Positions 11,915-22,600 of a DNA stretch of 64,000 nucleotides are shown here, in pieces. The notes under the pieces were generated by a model. It was not told the origin of the DNA. It saw nothing but the letters and a program-made list of their open reading frames with translations, and did not search any database. Every line of letters starts with the position of its first letter. Position 1 is the first letter of the stretch. The DNA is from Cepaea nemoralis. Lineage: Eukaryota; Mollusca; Gastropoda; Stylommatophora; Helicidae. The stretch is from assembly GCA_014155875.1 (NCBI GenBank), contig JACEFZ010005090.1, forward strand, positions 496,001-560,000. The letters are read 5' to 3'. A program made the translations under genes and the position numbers.

Positions 11915-12290
11915 ATAATCCTGATATATGCTTTTGTCTTAATTTTTAGGTTGCATTTTGTTTTTGCAAAAGTGTTGCTTTGTTAAGTTGTAAACTTGTC
12001 AACCACTGACAATACTCAACTATTTCCTATCTTTTAGCATACCGCTCGTCGCTTGAAGTGGCTCAAAAATCCTCGTATTGTTGATCTCTGTCTCTAATTC
12101 TCGTCTCTGTGTGTGTTATGCCTCCTCGTATTTCTTTTTCTCCACGGATTCCAGGGCTAGGACTTTTAGTGACATTATTACCAGGTCTTTTTTGTCAGTG
12201 AGTGTCATATCCAGCATCAGCGTTCTGTTCTCACCGCTTGATTCGATGGAATTTGTTTTGTTCTATACATAAGCTCCGCAAAACAAAAAC
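11915..12290. other. Unannotated intron 1 interval
   Basis: Nothing supported. A weak minus-strand resemblance to LINE sequence near 12060-12270 was not firm enough to call. Confidence 0.35.
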
Positions 12291-12294
12291 AAAA

Positions 12295-12905
12295 CAAAAA
12301 ATTTAAAAAAGATTCATCTAAAAGAAGCCCTGACACAAGTAAAGTGCTTCAAGTACTTAGGAAGCATAATATTATCAAATGGCAAATCAGAAGACGAGAT
12401 CGAAAATAGATGGACAAATGGCACCAATACTAAAGAATAAACACGTATCAATAGTTACAAAGAAAGCACTCTAAAACACAACTTTCCTACCAACTCTATG
12501 CTACCAATGCCAAACCTGGGCAATGACAGAAAAAGAGAAAAGAAAAATCTCAACAAAAATGAGATTCATGAGAAGAATACTCAATGTATGAAGAAGAGAG
12601 AAAATTAGAAATGAATAAATCAGGACTAAAGTGGAGGTTATAGAAGCGCTAGATTTTATTAGAAGGCAGAAAGTCAAATGGTTTGGCAATGGAACTAGGT
12701 TACCAACTAACAATATACCACAATAAGCAATGACGTACAAACCATATGGGAGCAGAAGAAGAAGCCGACCACGTAAACGATGGGCAGAAGGAATAACAGA
12801 AGAATAACAGAATTTCGACACATGAAGCCCATAAACAGGCACTCTCTCGCTGTTTAAACTTCATCTCGACGCCGCAAGGTACAAGAGCAACAAGATGAGA
12901 TGAGA
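12295..12905 (+). mobile_element. LINE 3' half with ATGAG tail
   Basis: Reads CFKYLGSIILSNGKSEDEIE, then TFLPTLCYQCQTWAMTEKEK, MRFMRRILNV and a VKWFGN segment, with stops. It ends in a conserved 3' stretch and a short ATGAG repeat. The same 3' end occurs at 1341-1437 (minus) and 62000-62157. Confidence 0.75.
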
Positions 12906-13110
12906 CGAGATAAGCTCCGATTTGTGGTTCTGGGATACCATCTGAGCATTTCACTTCTGCGCAGGTACAAGTTAGTCAATTGTTGTGGTTTATCAGTGAC
13001 TGTTTTAATCGTCAGCCATGTTCCCGATCCATACATCAGAACAGATTTGGCGTTAGAGTTAAATATTCTAAGTTTGGCACTAGAGTTAAATTCTTTTCTT
13101 CTTCTTTCAT
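12905..13110 (-). mobile_element. LINE fragment
   Basis: Minus strand reads YGSGTWLTIKTVTDKPQQL and NLYLRRSEMLRW, the LYGSETW...CLRRI region that follows the LINE RT thumb. It abuts the previous LINE tail. Confidence 0.6.
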
Positions 13111-14129
13111 TCTTTATCCCCCACAGTATGTACCGCTTTGAAGAGATAGAGGAGCTTACTTATTCCAGAGATCCGAAAACTATGCCGACGGTAGCACAGC
13201 TACTGGCAGGATCTCCCGTGTCGGACAGGTCAAGGGATAGGAACCAGATGAAGAGAGACATACACCTGCTGCCTTGTAGGTAGACTGGCAACACTCAACG
13301 ACTAGGAAACGCCAAAAAAAAAAAAAAAAATCCTTGTCGAAGTCGGATGTGCTGAGCTTCAGGCCTGACGAAACAGTGCATCGCAACGCACTTGACGGTG
13401 ATGGCGATTTTGTGAGGCAGGGCGGGCCTGGTTACATAAAAAGTTTTTCCCTGACACGACTACTGTGAACATTATATCAGCATCGGTAAGATTCATAATG
13501 TCAACACTCTGTCACTCATATACATGACAAGTCGACCGACATGTCACAACTAATGCTTGTAAACACCAACACACTTTCTTCCCCAGACATACAGTACAAG
13601 TTTGATTACACATCGAATCTCCAGGCAATTAACCTCTCATTTGTTTCTGCTTCAAAGATGTAATATTTGCGAGCCCACTGTCAGTTAATGTGTTTGTTTA
13701 ACAATTAATTAAAGCTAAGATAGGTCATGCTGATGGAAATTTATTGAATACACCTCTGTCCGCTACAAGTATGTGTAAACTGTCTCTCGCCTACATAATC
13801 ACGTAGCGTTATTTGCTCTTATTCAAAACACCGACATTTTTCTCTCTATTCATACACTGTACGAGAAAGTGGGAATGTTGAAGAAATAAGCATGCATATA
13901 GTGCTACTTTTTGCGACATACATATCACAAACTTTGCGACATTAACTCTCGAAGTCCATATCAAAATAACGGTTAGATAGCTCGTTTTCCAATAGGTTCA
14001 AGTTTACAAATGAAAATGTGCTGACGTCATTTCGACTTCAGAAAAGAAAATATTTTGATTTACATATAAACAAGCTGAAAGAAAAGTATCCCAAATTCTA
14101 ATTCATTTTCAGTGTATCACCAGCGTATC
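13111..14129. other. Unannotated intron 1 interval
   Basis: Contains a poly-A run at 13314-13330 that may be the tail of an unrecognised retroposon. No exon seen. Confidence 0.4.
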
Positions 14130-14240
14130 ACTAGTATTAAAAACATATTGCACAACAGAGCAAAGAAAGTTAAGTAACAATGTTGAGATCATACATGCTT
14201 CCTGTGATGGAAACATATGGATGTGAGTTATGTTGGGTAT
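14130..14240 (+). mobile_element. Very short LINE fragment
   Basis: The frame reads TMLRSYMLPVMETYGCELCW, matching the LLRSYVLPVMTYGCETW type segment of non-LTR reverse transcriptases. Confidence 0.5.
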
Positions 14241-14544
14241 TGACGTATTCCAGGTAGTACCATAACAGATACCGAGTTTGATGTGGGTCACAATTAGGTA
14301 TTCACATATTTTATATAATCCCATAGCAAATACTACCGTTGACGTTTGGACAAGAAATACACTAGGCTGAACTGCAGTAAAGCTTCACAGAGATAGTGAG
14401 TAAATGTACAAGAATGGAAAGGGAAATTGGTCAGATTTAGAAAAAAACACAAGTGACGCGATGTGGCTAGAAAATCTTTGACAGTAAATTAAAATGAGAA
14501 GAGAATGATGGGGTGTCACGTGTTAGACCTGTACATATTTTAGA

Positions 14545-14880
14545 CCACGATATATGCGGTGAGTTGGCCAGTTCCATTCAATATCCTTTCCAAACAATTC
14601 CCAGAAATGCTGAAAGTTGTTCGGCTGTGTGTCCTTACTGGTCCCTTGCCGGACCGGTCAGGAAAAAAGAATCCTACCTCGGTTGTTGATTGAAACGTTG
14701 CCACTTTCTGGACAGATAAGCCCACTAACTACTATGCCACCTCTCCACCGGTCACGGCATAGCATGGCTGGATGACCAGTTTCCCTCCTCGCTGCCGTTC
14801 CTTCCCATATAACTGCCGGAAATGTTGAACATGATCTAATGACAGTTTCATGAGGCTGGGTCCATCTCACAGTCGGTCTG
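14545..14880 (-). mobile_element. SINE-E (tandem pieces)
   Basis: The minus strand at 14690-14745 has a decayed tRNA-like head (GGTGGCATAGTAGTTAG), and the body with CCAGAAATG is repeated in 14780-14880. A related unit occupies 49390-49680. Function none; a retroposon relic. Confidence 0.5.
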
Positions 14881-14883
14881 GTC

Positions 14884-15194
14884 ACAAACAATAGAAGTAG
14901 GGGAAATAATTAGAGACTAAAGGACGCACTAGACAACATAAAAATTGAAATTTATAGTTACTTCCAAATGACGACAGCGTCTCGCTGCTGGAACAAGTGT
15001 ACTTCGACGCATGATCAACTAGGCACCCCGTGGTCAGGCGTCGAAGTACACTTGTTCCTGCAGCGAGGCACTGTCGTCATTTGGAAGTGACAGGTTCACA
15101 TCCCGATCATTAACTATAGCTTTCAATTGTTATGTTGTCTAGTGAGTCCTCTCGTCGCTAATTATTTACCCTACCTCTACGAGAGACAAACAAT
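14884..15194. mobile_element. Foldback MITE, 9-bp target duplication
   Basis: Two long inverted arms (about 14893-15010 and 15025-15185) include CTTCCAAATGACGACAG and its complement, plus CACTAGACAACATA and its complement. The unit is flanked by the 9-bp repeat ACAAACAAT (14884-14892 and 15186-15194). Long terminal inverted repeats with a 9-bp duplication are the pattern of MULE/Mutator-type elements. No coding capacity. Confidence 0.75.
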
Positions 15195-15319
15195 ACTTGT
15201 GTATTTATTTATAAACTGTGTTAGTGGCCTGAAAGGGTTCCCCAACTAATATTTATGTGGTCGCAAACAAGAGTCCCACCAAGGATGACGATTGACTCTG
15301 GACCCATGTCTTGGTAAAC

Positions 15320-15450
15320 GTCCCGCTGTGGTGTAGTGGTTAGCTCACTTGCCTTCTGACCCACTGGTCATGTCTTCCAAACCCAATCGAGACGGGGAAA
15401 CTGTTCATTGACCTGGGCTCCTAGTCTAAAATGGCTACACCCCCCACCCC
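15320..15450 (+). mobile_element. tRNA-derived SINE fragment
   Basis: Starts CGCTGTGGTGTAGTGGTTAG, a tRNA-like 5' half with A box, followed by SINE-like sequence and a C/A-rich end near 15450. The B box is degraded. Confidence 0.5.
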
Positions 15451-15563
15451 CCCACAAAAAAAGAAAAATCACGGGAAGTCAAATGAGTGAAAAATGATTT
15501 TTTTTTTATTTATTTGATTTTATTGTACTTATTTTAGCTGATTCAATGCCGAATAATAACATA

Positions 15564-15794
15564 TGTAACAGTAATGGAGTACTGGGGTATTATTAGGATC
15601 TAGTGGGAAACAGATACAGCACGATTGAGCATTGAGACTGAAAGCGGGGAGAGATGCTCAATCGTGACGTATTGGGTTGGCAAGGGCAGTTAACATCAGG
15701 CCTTTGACTGGAGAAGAGGCTGACTTGTCATCAGAATGAATTAAACTTTGTCTATATTAAATCAACCAGTCTTGTGAGTTCCTGCTCTGTTATA
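15564..15794 (+). repeat. 5' LTR
   Basis: 231 bp with short inverted ends TGTAACAG...CTGTTATA. Promoter and polyadenylation signals of the element should reside here; none were individually identified. Confidence 0.92.
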
Positions 15795-15804
15795 GGACTC
15801 GAAA

Positions 15805-15831
15805 TGGTGCCGTGACCAGGATTTGAACCTG
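15805..15831 (+). promoter_or_regulatory. Primer-binding site, tRNA-His-like
   Basis: Begins TGGTGCCGTGACCAGG and for 27 bases is the complement of a tRNA 3' end: CCA, the acceptor strand TCACGGC of tRNA-His, and a T arm with TTCAAATCC. Such a long match to a T arm exceeds the usual 18 bases. tRNA-His identity is from knowledge of the acceptor stem GCCGTGA. Confidence 0.75.
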
Positions 15832-16091
15832 ATATAGTCCGGTCGGTATAAAAACAACGCGAAGTAATGCCGTATAACATCGCGGAGAAGATGTTCCATG
15901 CTCCAGTCCTATAAGTCACCAGAAACAATTGCGGCACGTTGTGGAACAACTAGTGAACGTAATAAGGCGCAGTCAAAAGATGGCCAGTAAATTGTAAATT
16001 TCAGTTATCTGTGAATACAGAGGCCAAAAGCCCGCCCAGGGGTGGTCCTCTGTAAGTCTTTTTCAAGACTTGAGATAACAAATAAATTAGC

Positions 16092-16290
16092 GTCTAGAGG
16101 CTTGGTATAACCGTCACTTTTCAGAGTTCACAACTCAAGAGGCTTGTCATAGCCGCCGTTCTGCAGTTTTTTTTACCGCAAGAGGCTTAACATAGCCGGT
16201 GCCTGAATTTTGACGCTTTCAAGAGGCTTACCATAGCCGTTGTCTAGAATTATCACTTCCGAAGAGCCACCAAAGCCGCTGAAATACATC
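16092..16290 (+). repeat. Tandem AAGAGGCTT repeats in LTR element
   Basis: Five imperfect copies of a roughly 40-60-bp unit, each with (C)AAGAGGCTT followed by ATAGCCG-type sequence, in the leader of the LTR element. Possibly structured packaging RNA; that is speculation. Confidence 0.7.
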
Positions 16291-16483
16291 GTTGTTTCGG
16301 GGAGCTGACCAAGACTGCTCTATGATCGTGTCTGATCGATTTGAAACTTGCTGTCTAGACTTCACGGAACTTTGGAAAAAAGGGGCAGTCCAGCAGTCCG
16401 GTTGTCTGATCGTTGTGAACGAGAAAAGCCGGCCCAGAGTGATCCTGTCTTGAGAGAGCAAGAGTTTGGCAATCCAGCAATCC

Positions 16484-16722
16484 AGTCTGAACATTTTGTC
16501 GGTCGGAACAAGAATTCCGTTAAAGGTCAATTCAGTCTGAACATTTTGTCGGTCGGAACAAGAATTCAAGAATTCCGTTGAAGGTCAATTCAGTCTGAAC
16601 ATTTTGTCGGTCGGAACAAGAATTCAAGAATTCCGTTGAAGGTCAATTCAGTCTGAACATTTTGTCGGTCGGAACAAGAATTCAAGAATTCCGTAGAAGG
16701 TCAATTCAGTCTGAACATTTTT
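16484..16722 (+). repeat. 58-bp tandem repeat in LTR element
   Basis: Four copies of a unit containing TCTGAACATTTTGTCGGTCG and GAACAAGAATTC, plus a partial fifth. The first copy lacks an internal CAAGAATTC duplication. Confidence 0.9.
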
Positions 16723-19716
16723 TCTTGCAGGTGAGCGAGAATTTTCCAATAGCTCCCTCAAATTGACCCCTTGCCTCCAATTAAAGTTTCAAGGTTAAAT
16801 TAAAGACTGTAAGAATTTCTCACCTACAATCAGAACTCTTCCAAAGTTCGTGTAATCAGGTCAAATTAATGGAGGTGATCATGAAATATCAGGACAGCAT
16901 ATAAATACCTCGTTTTTCCGTTGATTGGGCCATATTTTGTTTGAAGCAGTCAGACTATCACTAGGCCGTTGGCTGATCCTGATCCTTTTGGGCTTTGTTA
17001 CTTCTGAGTCCTTCTCAAAACGTCGATGATGTACCCCACCCGAGGTGAAATCAAAGGCTAGAAATCTGGTCGGGACCCAACCAGGGGTTGAAGTTTATCC
17101 AGGCATCCCAAGAGAAGTAACTAACTGAAGAGACGAAGTTACCTGGGGGAAGAGACAGACTACCTGAACTCTGCTACCTGAACTCCGCGACGGATTTTCA
17201 GCTGACGCAGACTCCTGGTGTTTGAGTTTAATCTGACGGCAAGCCGAGGAAAGTACGTCAAGAAACAGAATCAGGGTAATTTATATGATTTATAAGCCTG
17301 GTAACTGACTGAACTGTTATTACGAAACAAGTGAATTGTGTTTCTTAAATTAGGAAATTGCAATTGTGTTTCTTGCTCTGTTTAAGAATATTTCAGCAGG
17401 GCAGATTCATCACGGCACAGTAGAGAATTATTTCGGCTGAGCTCAAGACAAGTTTGTTTTTTCCAGGTACTAAGAAGCATATAGAAGAAGATATTGTTTT
17501 TAGGCTGAGATAGCATAAAGAGTAAAAATGCACCTGAGCAGAGACTTAGGACGCGTGACTGCATGGTTAGGAGAGTTAAAGGTGGCAGTCAGCGAGGTAG
17601 AATGTTTCGTACACTGGTTACAGAGTAAAACAACTAATGTAAGAGGTAATGAGATAAAAAGGAACAACAAGAATAGCCGAGGACAGCCACTAGTTAATGA
17701 AAATAGAGGGCTTTTTTTTGCTCGATTTGGTCCCGTAAAATGATTGTTATTATTTTAGAATAGGGTTATTGTGTTCTTAGAATTTTGTGTATAAACTACT
17801 GGTCCGTAAAAGAGACCAGTAGTATTAGGTAACAATAGAATAGGATGTATGTTGTATCATCATCACCATCATACCTTTAGTTGAGTTGAGGGGAAACATA
17901 AATGATTGTTATAAAAATTTGGGGGGGGGGGGGATATGATGTTCTGTTGTGATTTTATTTCGCTGTTTTGTGTGTTAAATAGTAGTTAATTAAATTATGT
18001 TTAATTTACAGGGTTTTGTCTAGAATAAAGACAATACAGGGGGCTTTAATTGGGACCCTTCGTTCAGAAAAGAGTAATAGAGAGACACATTCTCTTTGTG
18101 AAGAATAAGTTCATGGGTATTTATTTGGTTGCTGTGATAATCAGCGTAGAGAGGTTAATATGGCTATGAAGTGTAGACGGGGTTACTACACAAGTAAAAT
18201 GGTTAGGGGAAAGTCAGCATTAGTTAGGAAAATATGGGATTGGAAGCCACATGGGAGGAGAAAAGATTAATGAATATAGCAGTAGAGTAAATGAGGGGAA
18301 AGTTTTGAACATGGTTTCCGTGGGTTCAGGAGAGCCATGATATACCCGAGATTGCTGGGTTAAGAATAAGAAAATTACCCCAGATGAAGAGTAAACATGA
18401 ATTGGATCCATGTTTGATTAGACACTGTGGATAACAGTACAATAGTAAAGGGTAAAGTGTGTAAATGAGAAATGAACATAGGGGAGACATAGTGACATGG
18501 GGTGTTTGTGGGTCCGTAATAAATGGACTGAGATAAAGTTGATTGCAAGCAGTCACAGACATGAGTGATTATTGTTGCTGCTGTGGGTTACGGCATGAAT
18601 TATGAATAGAGAGGTGGAAGATTTTAGAGAGGCATTGGGTTACATGGCCTGGGCAGGATGTAAATGTTTATCCCTTTGGGTGTATTAAGCTTCAGAGATA
18701 GAATAATAAGTGGGTTGCTAGAGTAGTGTATATAGTGGTCAGATTACGATGTTGTGTTTGATGGTTAACATTTAAGGGGAGATTTCAAGGTTACTAGGTT
18801 GCTGTTGATAACGGCATAAGTGGAGGTTTTAGTAGATATGCCCATAAGAAATGGACATTAAGAGATAATTTATAACTGAGGTATAGGAGAAGATTAGTTA
18901 TGCGAGGGGATGTGGTTATGTGAGGTGATGTCTATAATGTTGGAGGAGGTCTTAAGGGATAATAGACCTTTTTAATTGTGTCCTCGGGAGGTGTTTTGTG
19001 GTTAACATTACAATGTGAGGTTGAGGTAAGGTAGTGTCTGTAATATATAGACACTTAGAAGTGAAGAATATTTTTGATGGTTGGTATTTGATGCTGTAGA
19101 TAGCAGCGTAAACTGTTACCATAGTGATTGGTACTGTGGGAGATATAATTGTTTTAGACTTTATTACATAAAGTCTCAAATGACATAGGAGGGTAAAGGA
19201 GTATGGTTTGGTAAAGAGGGTGTGTGGTTTAGCTGAGTGTGGTCTTTGTGTGGAAGAGTTATACTGCTTCTTTTAAATACCGGTGGCCACCGATTCTTTG
19301 TCTTCCTATCGTGTGAAAGTAATTTCAGGTTAGTTGAAAGTGGGGGATTAGTAGCGTTGGTGATAAAAATAAGGAGTTGGTGTTAGCGTTTGAAATTTTA
19401 AGCAGATTGCTTATGAAGAGAAGAAGGAGTATTTAAGAAGACGTGTTATGATGTTATGATGTGTTGTATAAAGTTGAGATTTAAAGGTTATATGTAAATA
19501 TGTTATGTTTGTTTGAAGGGCCAGAAACGAAGAAGAAGTGGGTTGATATATAGCAGGGGAAAGAGTTAAAGAAATAGAATGTTTACTTAAGATGGAGTTG
19601 GTTTGGGGAAGGTTAGAGGAACTATAAAAAGTAAGGAAAAAGAGGGAATAGAGTAAGAGGAGTAGGAGTAAAGAGTTTTCCTTTATAAGGAAAATTCTTT
19701 AACAAACATGGGGAGG

Positions 19717-19947
19717 TGTAACAGTAATGGAGTACTGGGGTATTATTAGGATCTAGTGGGAAACAGATACAGCACGATTGAGAATTGAGACTGAAAGCGG
19801 GGAGAGATGCTCAATCGTGACGTATTGGGTTGGCAAGGGCAGTTAACATCAGGCCTTTGACTGGAGAAGAGGCTGACTTGTCATCAGAATGAATTAAACT
19901 TTGTCTATATTAAATCAACCAGTCTTGTGAGTTCCTGCTCTGTTATA
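19717..19947 (+). repeat. 3' LTR
   Basis: 231 bp, one mismatch to the 5' LTR, preceded by the purine tract. Confidence 0.92.
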
Positions 19948-19993
19948 CATATCGCCTAATTTGACCTCCTATTTGGACAATATTTTTTACAAT

Positions 19994-20240
19994 TTTGTTT
20001 TTGCATATCCCTCTTACAGGACATCGCTGCCAACACTAGCATTTTACCTCTGTTGTTGCTATCTTGGCAAGCTTACGTTCAGTAATTTGCCATTGCTTTC
20101 TGAACGACAGGCTCCCATACCAATTCTTTAAAACCCAGCTCAACGTGGTCTGCTGCCAAATAGTGCACCGCTGTGTTTCGAACGCGGGTAAGTGGGCTTA
20201 CGAATCGCGTCCGTAAATCCTAGCCACGGAGACCCACCCC
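19994..20240 (-). mobile_element. SINE-A copy with tRNA-like head
   Basis: Minus strand: head CTCCGTGGCTAGGATTTACG with B box GCGTTCGAAACAC, then the shared SINE-A body and 3' block. This head differs from the TCTCCGTAATC head in copies such as 1552-1797, showing two subfamilies. Confidence 0.82.
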
Positions 20241-20394
20241 ATCTGTACAGAAGGACGATATATCGGCATACTAGGGTCATTGTGTTATTTCTTTTGTTTC
20301 GTTGTATCTTCTGCAATTTCAATGCTTGGTGAACAGAAATTCGCATTATACTTGTTCATTCGATCGTGTGCCGTGTTTGGTTCAAACCTACGTT

Positions 20395-20560
20395 TTGTTT
20401 AGCAATGAATTAATTAAGAAGAAACTGAAAATGTCACAAACTTTGAATATCTTGGCACCACAATAAACAACGATGAGAACTCGTCACAAGAAGTCACAAC
20501 GTAGGCTGACCATATCAATAAAAGGTTAAACAGTATTAAGAACCTATTCCACAACATCAT
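20395..20560 (+). mobile_element. LINE fragment (upstream piece)
   Basis: Reads ENVTNFEYLGTTINNDENSS and INKRLNSIKNLFHN, the thumb region of a non-LTR RT. The likely downstream remainder is at 21060-21495, separated by an inverted LINE end. Confidence 0.65.
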
Positions 20561-20980
20561 CATCCAGTGCCTTGCCAGCTAGCCTGGGCGGTCATGCCCC
20601 CTGACAAACTGCGATTCCCGACGGCATGGATCAGTTCGTGTGCTGACTCCCTTCCGTGCCATGACACATGACTTTCAAGAATTGTCTCACAGTGGCTTCC
20701 TCTGTCTCTTTTTCCGCAAATCTTTCCGGTCGTCCCAAAATGTTCCAGTTTTTGCCAACTTATAATGTAGCTAAAAATAATGATTGCTTCTTTCTGATGG
20801 TTGTGTTAAGTTGTATTTGTGACTTAGTTTCCATCAAAATGTCCAGATTGCTCATTTTGGCTGTCTAATTAATTTTCAGTAACCCTCTATAATACCACTT
20901 CTTCAAGGCTTCCTGGAATTATTTCGCCTGTTTACTAATTGTCCATGATTCGCAGCCGTATGTTACAATTGGTTTTATGT
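20553..20980 (-). mobile_element. Inverted LINE 3' end
   Basis: The same 3' end as at 11670-11912, on the opposite strand, with CATCATCATC at its end. It lies between two pieces of a plus-strand LINE and looks like an insertion into it. Confidence 0.65.
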
Positions 20981-21059
20981 ATCATGCAGGAACTCTTTTT
21001 CTAACGTTCTAGGGCAAGGACTTATTTCACAAAATGTTCTGTTGCATAACATCGCCAAA

Positions 21060-21495
21060 AAAAAGAAAAAAAGGTTGTAGAAACATTGCTGAGAACATGC
21101 ATACGGATGTGGGTCATGGATCATTTTGAAATCAGTAAAAAACAAAATCTGAAACAGATTCCAGAAACAATTTAGAATCTCGCGGCTCCAGGAAAAGAAA
21201 TATGCTGCCATTCTGAACATGCAAAAAAACGGTGCTCAGGAACAGCATTATGTCTAGGAAAGTGAAACACTCTGAACATATTAAACGTCATAGAGGCGTT
21301 GAAAGAGCAGTGATGGAAGACATGGCGCCTGGAAGAAGAGGCTGGGGCCGACCAGCACGGAGATGGACACACGACATTACAGACACCTCAGACATGAGGC
21401 TGCAGGAGACCGGGGAACTAGCACAGGATCAAGACACTTTTCAGTGGACAGTGGTGCCAGTATCATTCTGTGAAGTATATGCTGCATGATGATGC
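21060..21495 (+). mobile_element. LINE C-terminal fragment
   Basis: Gives MWVMDHFEIS-like text and then 21232-21489: VERAVMEDMAPGRRGWGRPA, RWTHDITDTSDMRLQETGEL and an AQD..F segment, ending in ATGATG. This is a typical LINE 3' coding end. Frames are broken upstream. Confidence 0.75.
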
Positions 21496-21720
21496 TGAGT
21501 ATTATCATCGGAAGCACATGAATACCAATTATTAGGCTGCCGCGATTCTTGGCGTGTACAGAAGAAATAACAAAATTGTACTTACTCCATTTTCTTCGCT
21601 GTTCATATTATTGTGATCACTTCTACTATATTATTATTATTATTAGCTTAAAGCTTGCAATTAAATTGCGATTAACGTTTTAAAATGGCAATTCATTTTT
21701 GCATTTCTGGTTTCCATTAG

Positions 21721-21875
21721 CGCCAGAGAGCCGCAGCCACAGACGCACCCGGACAAACTTCAACTGCCATCAGATGACAACCCTGGAGGATACGTTCAGA
21801 AAATCCCACTACCCGGATGTCTTGACCAGAGAAGCATTAGCGTCAAGTCTGCAGTTGTCTGAGTCTAGGATACAG
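21721..21875 (+). CDS. Uncx: Uncx homeobox protein, exon 2 (homeodomain helices 1-2)
   Basis: Acceptor TTCCATTAG ends at 21720; the exon begins with CG, completing Ser561 with the T of exon 1. It encodes homeodomain positions 1-46: HRRTRTNF (F8), the SHYPDVLTREALA signature and ESRIQ. It ends at donor CAG|GTTTGT, phase 0, exactly between homeodomain residues 46 and 47, the classic intron site of paired-like homeobox genes. SHYPDV..REALA is the diagnostic Unc-4/Uncx string; the usual DL.ES is QLSES here. Confidence 0.95.
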
Positions 21876-22116
21876 GTTTGTTTCTCTTCAAATCTCTCCT
21901 CCACTCCATTCTCCAATGTTCCTTCTACATGTGCAGCCTGTTTACACGGTTCACACCTAGAATGTTGTGCTCCCATGTTTCTGTCTGTCAACGCATATAG
22001 ACTAAGCCACAACAGTCCTTCTGTTAGCTGTATGTTGTCTTTCTATCAGCCTAACGCTATCCTTTGTCAGCTACACGCCATCGTTATGTCAGTTCTACAT
22101 CGTCCTTCTATCAGCT

Positions 22117-22600
22117 CCACGTAGTCCTTCTATCAGATCTATCATTTACATCTAACAGCTACATTATATCCATATATTAGCTACACTATATCCAATATCA
22201 GCTATACTATATCCATATCAGCTGCACTATATACATCTATCAACCACACCATATCTATATATCAGCCACACTGTATCCATATATCAGCTACACTATATCC
22301 ATATATCAGCTCACTATATCCTTATATCAGCTATACTATATCCATCTATCAGCTACACTACATCAATCTATCAGTTATACTACATCCATCTATCAGCTAC
22401 AATACATCCATCTATCAGCTACACTACATCCGTCTATCAGCTACAATACATCCATCTATCAGCTACACTATATCCATCTATCAGCTACACTATATCCATA
22501 CATCAGCTACACTATATCTATTAGTTACACCATATCCATCTATCACACTGTATACATCTACCAGCTACAGTGCATCCATCTATCAGGTACACTATATACA
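22117..22600. repeat. 22-bp minisatellite, left part
   Basis: Imperfect array with unit ATCCATCTATCAGCTACACT plus two bases, in Uncx intron 2. It is interrupted by a LINE at 22601 and resumes at 24114. Confidence 0.92.

Larger units (their letters stand above)
15560..19951 (+). mobile_element. Non-coding LTR retrotransposon, young
   Basis: Two 231-bp direct repeats (15564-15794 and 19717-19947) differ by one base by eye (15630, C versus A). They start TGTAACAG and end CTGTTATA and are flanked by the 4-bp duplication CATA (15560-15563 and 19948-19951). A primer-binding site lies 10 bases after the left LTR and a purine tract (GGGGAGG, 19710-19716) abuts the right LTR. The 3.9-kb interior has no gag or pol reading frame, so it must move in trans if at all (LARD-like). 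It holds two small tandem arrays. A homologous stretch of its interior occurs at 54.4-55.0 kb. Near-identical LTRs indicate a recent insertion. Confidence 0.92.

Noticed and set aside
16484..16722. Regular 58-bp repeats resembling a CRISPR array
   Set aside because: No spacers between units, located inside an LTR element in a eukaryotic genome.
17528..17743. 71-codon frame in the LTR element as a gag remnant
   Set aside because: No zinc knuckle, protease or other retroelement motif.
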